Source of the DNA: Alloprevotella tannerae
Lineage (GTDB): Bacteria; Bacteroidota; Bacteroidia; Bacteroidales; Bacteroidaceae
Length of the DNA: 5,661 nt
Assembly: GCA_015259305.1 (NCBI GenBank)
Contig: JABZGO010000128.1
Coordinates: 1 to 5,661, forward strand
Reading direction: 5' to 3'
A model generated the notes under the pieces. The model saw only the letters and a list, made by a program, of their open reading frames with translations, had not been told where the DNA came from and did no database searches. The translations under genes were made by a program, and so were the position numbers. This document shows positions 1-5,634 of the stretch, piece by piece. The stretch's first letter is position 1, and each line of letters starts with the position of its first letter.

Positions 1-615
1 ATGACCTATCTTTATTATGCGATGCTGAATAAGAACTACGAGGTGATGGAACTGCTGTTGAAGCACGGAGCAGATCCTAATATTCATAGTGAGTTCTATA
101 CCAATCCTGCGTATCATAAAATAGGATATGGCGATGATAACGGTGCTTGTTTGTCATATTGCGGCCGGCGGGCTTATGATATCAAATATATGAAGCTACT
201 TGTAAAATATGGCGCAAATGTCAATGATACTACTTATATAAGTCCTTTAGCCCTTTCGATAGACGACGAATTGCAAGGGAAAGAAAAAGTAGCGTTTTTG
301 GTACAACATGGTGCTAATATAAACTTACGTGTAGCCGGGGCAACGGTAATAAGTAGTGAGGCTAACATGTATAATTGGGATAAGGTGCTTATCCTTTTAG
401 ACCTCGGCGCAGATCCTATGGCCGGTGATGATCCTAAGTTTAATGTGGCTGCATTTGTACAACAATATTATGATGAGGGCTTTGATCCTAACAGTGAGAA
501 TGGCAAGATGGCGCAGGAGGTAAAGCGCCGGCTTGAACAGCGCGGGGTGAAGTTTCCTTATCTTCCTAAGAAGCCGGCTGCTTCGACCCCAAGCGAGGAG
601 CAACCGAAGGAATAG
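1..615 (+). CDS. Ankyrin-repeat protein, 5'-truncated by the window edge (upstream tandem copy)
   Basis: The reading frame is open from the first base and ends at TAG 613-615. The ATG at 1 is almost certainly internal: aligned with the complete paralogue at 655-1503 it matches Met73, so about 72 residues (signal peptide and first repeat) lie outside the window. The visible 204 residues carry ankyrin-type helices ending in turn motifs: HGADPN (residues 22-27), YGANVND (70-76), HGANINL (103-109) and LGADPMAG (135-142). The C-terminal stretch KRRLEQRGVKFPY is shared almost unchanged with the paralogue, and the protein ends in a Pro/Ser/Glu/Lys-rich tail. Ankyrin repeats bind proteins; the partner cannot be read from the sequence. 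By analogy with the paralogue it is probably a secreted lipoprotein. The gene is AT-rich: positions 181-240 contain 16 G or C in 60. Confidence 0.85.
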   Translation: MTYLYYAMLNKNYEVMELLLKHGADPNIHSEFYTNPAYHKIGYGDDNGACLSYCGRRAYDIKYMKLLVKYGANVNDTTYISPLALSIDDELQGKEKVAFLVQHGANINLRVAGATVISSEANMYNWDKVLILLDLGADPMAGDDPKFNVAAFVQQYYDEGFDPNSENGKMAQEVKRRLEQRGVKFPYLPKKPAASTPSEEQPKE

Positions 616-616
616 T

Positions 617-648
617 TTTGTGTAAAGAAAATAATTTTTTTAATTTTG
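617..648 (+). promoter_or_regulatory. Bacteroidota-type promoter of the second ankyrin gene
   Basis: TTTG at 617-620 and TAATTTTG at 641-648 are separated by exactly 20 bp. This matches the Bacteroidota housekeeping promoter (-33 TTTG, 19-21 bp, -7 TAnnTTTG). In this class transcription usually starts a few bases after the -7 box, here about 652-655, which coincides with the ATG at 655. The mRNA would have almost no leader, and no Shine-Dalgarno sequence is present. The -33 box begins two bases after the stop codon of the first ankyrin gene, so the second gene can be expressed independently. Confidence 0.6.
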
Positions 649-654
649 TAGAAA

Positions 655-1503
655 ATGAAGAAGTTAGTTGCTTTAGCGCTTATGTCTCTATGCTTAAGCA
701 GTTGTAGCTTGATATTCAATAGACATAAGCATTCTGCTCCCGAGCCGGAGGTTTATTTTCCTGATGGGTTGGAGTTGCAGATGGCTACTGCTATTTATAA
801 TGATAAGCCTCGCGCCATACGAAAATTGATTAAGGAAGGAATCGACTTGAACCACGTCAGTAAAGGCGGTATGACCTACCTTTATTACGCGCTGCTGAAT
901 CACAATTACGATGTGATGGAGTTGCTGTTGAAGCACGGTGCAGATCCTAATGTTCATAGTAAGTTCTATACCAATCCTGAGTATCATAAAAAAGGGTATA
1001 GCGATGATCAGACTGATGCCACTTGTCTTGAGTATGCGAGCCATAAATACTTTGATATCAAATATATGAAGCTGCTCATTAAATATGGTGCAAACGTGAA
1101 TGATACTACGAGCATAGGTCCTATTTGGGGCGCTCTACGAGATAAAAGCCAAGGCAGAGAAAAGCTGAAATATTTAGTAGAGCAGGGCTTAAACCTCGAT
1201 TATAGTCAAACGGGGACGCCTGCAATATGTGGTCAAGCGCTTACTTACGAATGGGATATGGTGCTTTTCCTGATGGACCTTGGCGCAGATCCCTTGGCCG
1301 GTGATGATCCTGACTTTCAAGTTGCTGCATCTGTACAAGAATATTTCGACGAGGGCTTTGATATTAATAGTAAGTATGGCAAGATGGCGCTGGAAGTAAA
1401 GCGTCGGCTTGAACAGCGTGGGGTGAAGTTTCCTTATCGCCCTAAGACAAAGAGCGATTCAATCAAAAGCGAGGAGCAACCGAAGCGTAAAAGGTTTTTA
1501 TGA
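655..1503 (+). CDS. Ankyrin-repeat lipoprotein (complete downstream tandem copy)
   Basis: This is a 282-residue protein. The N-terminus is a lipoprotein signal peptide: two lysines, a hydrophobic stretch, then a lipobox L14-S-S-C17. This supports the ATG at 655 as the start. No acidic residues follow Cys17, so the Bacteroidota surface-export signal is not evident and a periplasm-facing location is more likely than the cell surface. Ankyrin-like units lie at about residues 40-68, 72-99, 125-150, 165-185 and 200-217, with turn motifs such as HGADPN, YGANVND and LGADP. Ankyrin domains are protein-binding scaffolds with no catalysis of their own. Tandem, diversifying ankyrin lipoproteins can serve as immunity or protective partners of toxins, but no toxin gene is visible here, so that role is only a hypothesis. 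The tail is basic (KRKRFL). Confidence 0.88.
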   Translation: MKKLVALALMSLCLSSCSLIFNRHKHSAPEPEVYFPDGLELQMATAIYNDKPRAIRKLIKEGIDLNHVSKGGMTYLYYALLNHNYDVMELLLKHGADPNVHSKFYTNPEYHKKGYSDDQTDATCLEYASHKYFDIKYMKLLIKYGANVNDTTSIGPIWGALRDKSQGREKLKYLVEQGLNLDYSQTGTPAICGQALTYEWDMVLFLMDLGADPLAGDDPDFQVAASVQEYFDEGFDINSKYGKMALEVKRRLEQRGVKFPYRPKTKSDSIKSEEQPKRKRFL

Positions 1504-1573
1504 AGCCTTGGCGCTCATTTCCTCAAGACAATATTTGTTGCATTCCATAAAAAGACAATTCACGTTATATCAG

Positions 1574-2014
1574 ATGAAGATTATAGTAAATCGGGGCTTT
1601 GATAATATGCTCACAAGCATCGTAGTCTTTAAGAATGGGCACCCGGCTATTGCTTGCCCCATACAGAAAGATTTTTGCGAGATGGATGCAAAAGAAGGCG
1701 ATCGTATAGAGGTCAAGTTAATAGCTCACGGTATGATTTCGCAGAGGTTTGCCGCTTTCACGTATCAAGAAGGAAAAGATACGGTATATATCCGGCCTAC
1801 GATGTTGTGTAAACGGTGGGAGATGGCAAACTATCGCGTATTGCCTTACCTTAGTTTGTTGCTTCTTGTTCTTCAATCCGTGACAACATCGGCCGCTTGT
1901 AAATGGTTGTGCGCAGGTTTCCTCGTTTTGACCGCTTTGTCTTGGCTGAGCTTTCAGGGCTGTAAGTCGAATCCCTCGATGCGGAGCAGATTGTTCACGT
2001 TGGCTTACTTGTAG
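1574..2014 (+). CDS. Small membrane protein of unknown function, two predicted transmembrane helices
   Basis: I do not recognise this family. From the ATG at 1574 the product has 146 residues. Residues 1-80 look like a compact soluble beta-rich domain (for example TSIVVFKNGHPAIACPI and DRIEVKLIAHGM). Two hydrophobic helices follow, at about 89-107 and 110-128, and then a short polar tail with a few basic residues. The frame is also open upstream to a TTG at 1508, but that would add 22 residues with no signal-like character; the ATG opens directly into the regular beta pattern and is preferred. It starts 70 bp after the second ankyrin gene on the same strand and may be read through from that promoter; I see no clear promoter of its own. 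Four cysteines (28, 35, 79, 109) lie in or near the soluble part and two more (113, 130) near the helices. Reality of the gene is likely; function is unknown. Confidence 0.6.
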   Translation: MKIIVNRGFDNMLTSIVVFKNGHPAIACPIQKDFCEMDAKEGDRIEVKLIAHGMISQRFAAFTYQEGKDTVYIRPTMLCKRWEMANYRVLPYLSLLLLVLQSVTTSAACKWLCAGFLVLTALSWLSFQGCKSNPSMRSRLFTLAYL

Positions 2015-2120
2015 GCCGGCGTGTGGTTTTGCGTAGCTTATAGATCGGCTTGCTTGCTCGCGCCGAACGCATAAGTAATTGTTTTCAGCGCAAATCCGTC
2101 TGCAATTCATTGGCATTCGT

Positions 2121-2128
2121 TAAATTTG
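2121..2128 (+). promoter_or_regulatory. Candidate -7 box upstream of holB
   Basis: TAAATTTG fits the Bacteroidota -7 consensus TAnnTTTG exactly. The -33 element is poor: the best candidate is TCTG at 2099-2102, 18 bp upstream, which is one base off and one base too close. If used, transcription would start near 2132-2135 and give a leader of about 85 bases before the holB ATG. The rest of the 2015-2218 gap shows nothing else I can support. Confidence 0.35.
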
Positions 2129-2218
2129 CACTTTCAGAGAGGAAGTCGGCGCAAAGTCAAGACGCAGTAGATCTGCCAACGCCATCGCTTCCTTCCAAGG
2201 TGCAGGCGAGAAGAAAGC

Positions 2219-3340
2219 ATGAAATATGACGACGTAATCGGGCAAGCAGCGATTAAAGCGCGTCTTCGGCGGCAAGTCGTCGAAGGCCGCGTGCCGCATG
2301 CGCAGTTGTTTTGCGGCCCCACAGGTGTCGGCAAGCTCCCGATGGCTTTGGCTTTAGCTTCGTCTCTGCTCTGCACGAACAGGATGCCCGAGGGCGATCC
2401 CTGCGGCTGTTGTGCGGGCTGCAAGATGGTTGCACGCTACGCTCACCCCGACTTGCATTTCATTTTCCCTACAATACGAAAAGGCAGTACAAGTTCGAGC
2501 GATACCTATCTCGAAGCGTGGCGCGAGCGCCTCTTGACTTCCCCCTACTTCGACAACCAAGATTGGTTGGCAGCGCTGCAAGTGGAGAATCAGCAACCCA
2601 CTTTTTACGTAGCCGATAGCAATGCTGTCATAGAAAAGCTGAGTCTTGTGGCCAATCAGGGCGGTTATAAAGTGATGATTGTTTGGCAGGCCGATAAGAT
2701 GTCGGTAGAAGTGCAAAACAAACTGCTGAAAATCCTCGAAGAACCGCCGCAACTGACGGTCTTTATCCTTTTGACCGACGCGCCCGAGCGCTTGTTGCCG
2801 ACGATCGCCAGTCGCGTGCAGCGCATCGACTTCCCCTTGCTGCCCGAGCGCCTCTTGCAAGAAGAGCTTAGCACGCGTAATCACATTGATCCCACCGCCG
2901 CTCGCGACATCGCCCATATCAGCAATGGCAGTTACGTACGAGCCTTGCGCCACATCGGGGTGGACGAAGAGGGCGAAATGTTGCTCGAAAATTTCAAAAC
3001 CCTCATGCGACTCTGCTATATGCGCAAGGTAAAAGATTTGCGCGATTGGTCAGACGCCGCTGCCGGTTGGGGGCGCGAGCGCCAGAAGCGTTTTCTCGAT
3101 TATGCGCTCAAGTTGGTGCGCGAAAACTTCATTTATAATTTCCGCCAAGCCCCGCTCAATTACGAGACCGCCGCAGAAGCCGAGTTCTCCGTCAACTTTG
3201 CCCGCTTCATCAACGAGCGTAACGTCGAAGACATGTTGACCCTCTTCACCGAAGCCCGCAGAGACATTGCCGCCAACGTCAACGCCCGAATGGTATTCTT
3301 TGATACCGCCTTGCGTTTGATCGTGCTGCTCCTTCGATAG
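2219..3340 (+). CDS. holB: DNA polymerase III subunit delta' (clamp loader)
   Basis: Delta' is the stator subunit of the clamp-loader complex that places the beta sliding clamp on primed DNA. The 373-residue product starts with the typical family opening (DVIGQ, then a P-H-A-Q-L-F-x-G-P segment). A Walker A-like loop GPTGVGKL lies at 33-40, with Leu where ATPases have Thr or Ser, as in non-hydrolysing delta' proteins. Zinc-binding cysteines are at 52, 62, 65 and 68 (Cys64 is extra). A degenerate Walker B-like WQADKM (156-161) is followed by LLKILEEPP (169-177). The sensor/arginine-finger motif reads SRV (198-200) rather than the SRC of E. coli; the arginine is kept. The C-terminal region (about 210-373) is the helical collar domain. 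Length is normal. The ATG at 2219 is the only start that fits the family. It leads an apparent operon with ricT and gldH and is markedly GC-richer than the ankyrin genes (41 of 60 at 2281-2340). Confidence 0.92.
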   Translation: MKYDDVIGQAAIKARLRRQVVEGRVPHAQLFCGPTGVGKLPMALALASSLLCTNRMPEGDPCGCCAGCKMVARYAHPDLHFIFPTIRKGSTSSSDTYLEAWRERLLTSPYFDNQDWLAALQVENQQPTFYVADSNAVIEKLSLVANQGGYKVMIVWQADKMSVEVQNKLLKILEEPPQLTVFILLTDAPERLLPTIASRVQRIDFPLLPERLLQEELSTRNHIDPTAARDIAHISNGSYVRALRHIGVDEEGEMLLENFKTLMRLCYMRKVKDLRDWSDAAAGWGRERQKRFLDYALKLVRENFIYNFRQAPLNYETAAEAEFSVNFARFINERNVEDMLTLFTEARRDIAANVNARMVFFDTALRLIVLLLR

Positions 3341-3342
3341 CT

Positions 3343-3348
3343 AAGGAG
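3343..3348 (+). promoter_or_regulatory. Shine-Dalgarno-like AAGGAG bearing on the ricT start choice
   Basis: AAGGAG lies 5 bases before a TTG at 3354 that is in frame with ricT, and 44 bases before the ATG at 3393. Bacteroidota rarely depend on Shine-Dalgarno pairing, and the ATG has the A-rich upstream sequence common in this phylum. I therefore prefer the ATG, but the TTG start, which adds 13 residues, cannot be excluded. Confidence 0.3.
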
Positions 3349-3392
3349 AGGCCTTGCGCCCTCCCGATACAATATATATAGACAGAAAAATA

Positions 3393-4547
3393 ATGGACGA
3401 TTTTTACCCCACCGAACCCAGTCTTCGAGGTCTGAGCGCCTCCGGCTGTGGCCGTCAGGACAAGCAACTTAATACATACGACTATCTCTCAGATGTTCCC
3501 GGCAATGTTGCCACGACCGACCTCGTCGAAGTGCAATTCAAGAACACGCGAAAGGGTTATTATCATAACGACAACCATTTAGACCTCGTCAAAGGCGATC
3601 AAGTGGCCGTCGAGTCTAATCCCGGTCACGACATCGGCGTCGTTACGCTCACCGGGCAATTGGTTTTGGCCCAGTTGAAAAAGGCCGGATTGAAGGCCAA
3701 CAACGAAATACGCCGCGTCTATCGCAAGGCCCGCCCGAGCGATTTGGAAAAATTTGAAGAAGCCAAAGCCCGCGAGCACCAAACGATGATCCGCTCTCGA
3801 CAGATTGCGAAAGAGCTGGAGCTGGATATGAAAATCGGCGACGTGGAGTTTCAAGGCGACGGCAACAAAGCGATTTTCTATTACATCGCCGATGCCCGCG
3901 TCGACTTCCGCAAACTTATCCGCGTCTTAGCCGACGAATTTCACGTCCGCATCGAGATGCGCCAGATCGGAGCGCGCCAAGAAGCCGGACGCATCGGCGG
4001 CATTGGTCCCTGCGGTCGCGAACTCTGCTGCGCAACGTGGATGAAGAGCTTCAATTCCGTTTCTACCGTCGCCGTGCGTTGCCAAGATATTTTCCCGAAC
4101 CCCCAAAAATTGGCCGGCCAGTGCGCAAAACTGAAGTGCTGTATGAACTATGAGGTCGACACCTATATAGATGCCGGTAAGAAACTCCCGCCGCGCGATG
4201 TCACGCTTGAGACCGCCGACGCCACTTTCTATTATTATAAAGCCGATATCTTGACCGGGATGATCACGTATAGTACCGACAAGCGCTTGGCGGCTAATCT
4301 CGTTGTCATACCTGCCGAGCGCGCACTCGAAGTGATCCGTATCAACAAAGAAGGCGGCAAGCCTGAGCGCTTAGATACCGAACCTGTAGTCGTAGAGACG
4401 CGCCCCGCCGACCTTTTGGAGCAAGATAGCTTGACGCGCTTTGATAAAAAACGCAAGAAAGACCACCGCCGCCACAACGGCAACCGCTCCGGCAATCGCC
4501 AGCGTCGGTCCGGAAGAGACGAAGCTCGCAAGAAGCCCGAAGCATGA
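3393..4547 (+). CDS. ricT: PSP1-domain iron-sulfur protein RicT (YaaT family)
   Basis: RicT is known from Bacillus subtilis as part of a RicA-RicF-RicT complex that carries [4Fe-4S] clusters and assists RNase Y-dependent mRNA processing; partners in Bacteroidota are less clear. From the ATG at 3393 the product has 384 residues. The N-terminal section has the group's C-G-R...LNTYDYLSDVPGN segment (18-38). The PSP1 core follows, with VEVQFKNTRKGYY (45-57), GHDIGVVTLTG (78-88), IYRKA-like VYRKA (109-113) and RVDFRKLIRVLADEF (169-183). The hallmark cysteine clusters are CGRELCC (207-213) and CAKLKCC (244-250), joined by the NPQKLAGQ stretch; all cluster cysteines are present. The last 35 or so residues are a strongly basic, low-complexity tail (Lys/Arg/Asn/Gly) that may contact RNA. 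It begins 52 bp after holB and overlaps gldH by 4 bases, implying translational coupling. An upstream TTG at 3354 is an alternative start. Confidence 0.9.
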   Translation: MDDFYPTEPSLRGLSASGCGRQDKQLNTYDYLSDVPGNVATTDLVEVQFKNTRKGYYHNDNHLDLVKGDQVAVESNPGHDIGVVTLTGQLVLAQLKKAGLKANNEIRRVYRKARPSDLEKFEEAKAREHQTMIRSRQIAKELELDMKIGDVEFQGDGNKAIFYYIADARVDFRKLIRVLADEFHVRIEMRQIGARQEAGRIGGIGPCGRELCCATWMKSFNSVSTVAVRCQDIFPNPQKLAGQCAKLKCCMNYEVDTYIDAGKKLPPRDVTLETADATFYYYKADILTGMITYSTDKRLAANLVVIPAERALEVIRINKEGGKPERLDTEPVVVETRPADLLEQDSLTRFDKKRKKDHRRHNGNRSGNRQRRSGRDEARKKPEA

Positions 4548-5005
4548 AGCCATTTGCCTGCGTCTTGCTCTTCGCGCTGCTCCTCGTGGCGTGCAATCGT
4601 CGCCCCGTAGCTGCTTTTTCCTATCGCTCCACGCCCGTCGACGGCTGGGAGAACGCCGATACCCTCATCTTTCCCATTGATTCGCTGCCGGCCGATGGGC
4701 GCTATGCCCTGACCGTGGGTGTGCGTACCTCCTCGGCCTATCCGTATCCGTTTCGCACGTTGGCGCTGAGCATCGAGGCGCGCTTCCTTTCGCAGGCCCG
4801 TTATGCCGATACGCTCTACTGCTCTCTGACGGATCGCGAAGGAGATGTGAGTGGCAAGGGCGTAAGCGTCTACCAATACACCTTTCCGGTCGATACCTTT
4901 CAGCTTCATCGTGGTGCGCGAGGCACGATTACCATTCATCACATCATGCGGCGTAACCTGCTGCCCGGCGTTTCCGATGTAGGCATCCGTTTGGAGCGTC
5001 TTTAG
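4544..5005 (+). CDS. gldH: GldH-family lipoprotein
   Basis: GldH is an envelope lipoprotein first identified as required for gliding in Flavobacterium johnsoniae, and it is conserved in many non-gliding Bacteroidales where its role is unclear. The 153-residue product has a lipoprotein signal peptide ending in L14-V-A-C17, with no acidic export signal after the cysteine, so it probably faces the periplasm. Family features are Trp35 in the GWENADT segment, the YPYPFRTLAL stretch (66-75), ADTLYCSLTD (88-97), and the C-terminal IHHIMR (131-136) followed by LLPGVSDVGIRLE (139-151). Length is normal. The start ATG overlaps the ricT stop (ATGA at 4544-4547). In many relatives a penicillin-binding protein gene follows gldH; here no gene follows for at least 650 bp. 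Confidence 0.85.
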   Translation: MKPFACVLLFALLLVACNRRPVAAFSYRSTPVDGWENADTLIFPIDSLPADGRYALTVGVRTSSAYPYPFRTLALSIEARFLSQARYADTLYCSLTDREGDVSGKGVSVYQYTFPVDTFQLHRGARGTITIHHIMRRNLLPGVSDVGIRLERL

Positions 5006-5157
5006 TGCGCGCTATACCGCTTTACGTGTCGCATTTTCTGGTTTGACGACCCTTTTCGGCGATAGCGTTTGCGGCCCTTCCCGATTTATTCCCTTTTCTC
5101 GCACGCATCGTCGTCAAATTGCCCTTGTCGAGCGTCTGCGACTTGTTTTCCCATCCC

Positions 5158-5224
5158 CAAAGCCCATTGTGAGGCGACGAATAAGCTTTTGCGTGATTGA
5201 TAAGTGCCTGCCTCACAATCTTTG
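5158..5224. repeat. Bulged inverted repeat downstream of gldH
   Basis: ATTGTGAGGC at 5166-5175 is the exact reverse complement of GCCTCACAAT at 5210-5219. Outside a 3-base bulge (CCC, 5163-5165) pairing continues with CAAAG (5158-5162) against CTTTG (5220-5224). That gives 15 base pairs around a 34-base loop. No T-run follows directly, so it does not look like an ordinary intrinsic terminator. Confidence 0.55.
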
Positions 5225-5253
5225 CGCCCATATTGTTGCGCAAAAATTAAGTC

Positions 5254-5275
5254 ATTGAAAAACAATTGTTTCAAT
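5254..5275. terminator. AT-rich palindrome, possible weak terminator
   Basis: ATTGAAA (5254-5260) and TTTCAAT (5269-5275) are exact reverse complements, and the centre contains the palindrome CAATTG (5263-5268). A CCTTTTCT stretch follows. It could end transcripts from the holB-ricT-gldH cluster, but it lies about 250 bp after gldH and the stem is almost all A-T pairs, so this is tentative. It may instead be a protein-binding palindrome. Confidence 0.3.
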
Positions 5276-5367
5276 CCTTTTCTATACAGTCCTATTTTTT
5301 ATTTTTCAATGTGTATTTTGCCGTCTCTTTGCATCCACAATTTGGCGATGAAGTATGGTTGATTATG

Positions 5368-5453
5368 TTTTTTATCACGACAACAAGGGTTTGCGCTCGT
5401 GATAAAAAGTACTTGCGCTCACGATAAAAAAGGTGTACGCTCGTGAGCGTAAA
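5368..5453. repeat. 22-bp minisatellite with alternating TCACGA/TCGTGA cores
   Basis: The core hexamer occurs at 5375 (TCACGA), 5397 (TCGTGA), 5419 (TCACGA) and 5441 (TCGTGA). Spacing is exactly 22 bp each time and orientation alternates. Units two and three share TTGCGCTC, then GT or AC, then GATAAAAA (5391-5408 and 5413-5430). Unit four (5436-5451) is itself a near-palindrome, TACGCTC-GT-GAGCGTA. TTTTTATCACGA (5369-5380) and TCGTGATAAAAA (5397-5408) form a perfect 12-bp inverted repeat with a 16-base loop. The design resembles the BrickBuilt MITE of Porphyromonas gingivalis, an intergenic element built from tandem units of about 23 bp; that identity is inferred, not tested. Confidence 0.7.
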
Positions 5454-5471
5454 GGTTCGGCGCGTACTTTT
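5405..5471. repeat. Inverted repeat enclosing the last array units
   Basis: AAAAGTAC (5405-5412) is the exact reverse complement of GTACTTTT (5464-5471). Inside it, GCGC at 5415-5418 can pair with GCGC at 5460-5463 after a 2-base bulge. Its left arm overlaps the right arm of the 5369-5408 hairpin by four bases, so the two full stems compete at their junction. Confidence 0.45.
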
Positions 5472-5486
5472 GTCGGTTTAAGTTTG
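5456..5486 (+). promoter_or_regulatory. Promoter-like sequence reading rightwards out of the repeat array
   Basis: TAAGTTTG at 5479-5486 fits the -7 consensus TAnnTTTG exactly. TTCG at 5456-5459, 19 bp upstream, is one base from the TTTG -33 box. Transcription would start near 5490-5493, just before an ATG at 5498 that opens only an eight-codon frame (MKNQSVSH, stop at 5522-5524). The transcript would then run towards whatever gene lies beyond the window, through the hairpins at 5596-5661. Confidence 0.35.
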
Positions 5487-5595
5487 TTTGTCGTACGATG
5501 AAAAACCAAAGCGTATCGCACTAAAAGGTTGCTTTCAGCATTCGCTTTTGTTTCCTTCTCCGCCCCGCCTCAACTTGCGTCTGTTTTTGAAAGAC

Positions 5596-5611
5596 CAACC
5601 CTAAGGGGTTG
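5596..5611. repeat. Short GC-rich hairpin
   Basis: CAACCC (5596-5601) and GGGTTG (5606-5611) form a perfect 6-bp stem with a 4-base TAAG loop. No T-run follows on the plus strand, so a simple intrinsic terminator is not supported. It sits 23 bases before the next hairpin. Confidence 0.45.
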
Positions 5612-5634
5612 CCAATGCGGCGGTACGTTAGGCA

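Larger units (their letters stand above)
1..1485 (+). repeat. Tandem gene duplication (copies 1-609 and 871-1485)
   Basis: The visible part of the first ankyrin gene (1-609) is a homologous copy of 871-1485 in the second. Hand alignment of the products gives 24 of 27 identical residues at the start, about 15 of 47 in the middle (coding 235-375 against 1111-1251) and 46 of 57 towards the C-terminus. The second copy is two codons longer, in the region just before DIKYMKLL. The shared 3' end stops at the QPK codons: the first copy then reads E and stop, the second runs on for RKRFL. Confidence 0.85.

Noticed and set aside
1..3. ATG at position 1 as the true start of the first ankyrin gene
   Set aside because: It aligns with internal Met73 of the complete paralogue; the real start lies upstream of the window.
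1508..1573. TTG-initiated 22-residue N-terminal extension of the small membrane protein
   Set aside because: The added residues show no signal peptide or domain character, and the ATG at 1574 starts directly at the regular domain pattern.
2354..2953. 199-codon minus-strand frame inside holB
   Set aside because: It is a shadow of the GC-rich holB coding strand with no recognisable domains; holB itself is unambiguous.
4235..4942. 235-codon minus-strand frame across ricT and gldH
   Set aside because: It overlaps two well-supported genes and spans their junction; its composition reflects the complementary codons.
5022..5243. 73-codon minus-strand open frame rich in Lys, Arg, Gly and Asn
   Set aside because: It overlaps other short frames on both strands, spans the inverted repeat at 5158-5224, has no recognised domain and no promoter that I can see. 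It gave a faint impression of a recurring Bacteroidales intergenic sequence, but I cannot verify that. A genome-wide search for multiple conserved copies would decide.
5328..5361. Possible promoter TTTG (5328) with TATGGTTG (5354) leading into the array
   Set aside because: The -7 box has a mismatch in its key TTTG part and the spacing is 22 bp, outside the usual 19-21.
5368..5453. Short CRISPR array
   Set aside because: The repeated core is very short and alternates in orientation, the spacers are only 16 bp and partly alike, and no cas gene is nearby. A minisatellite fits better.
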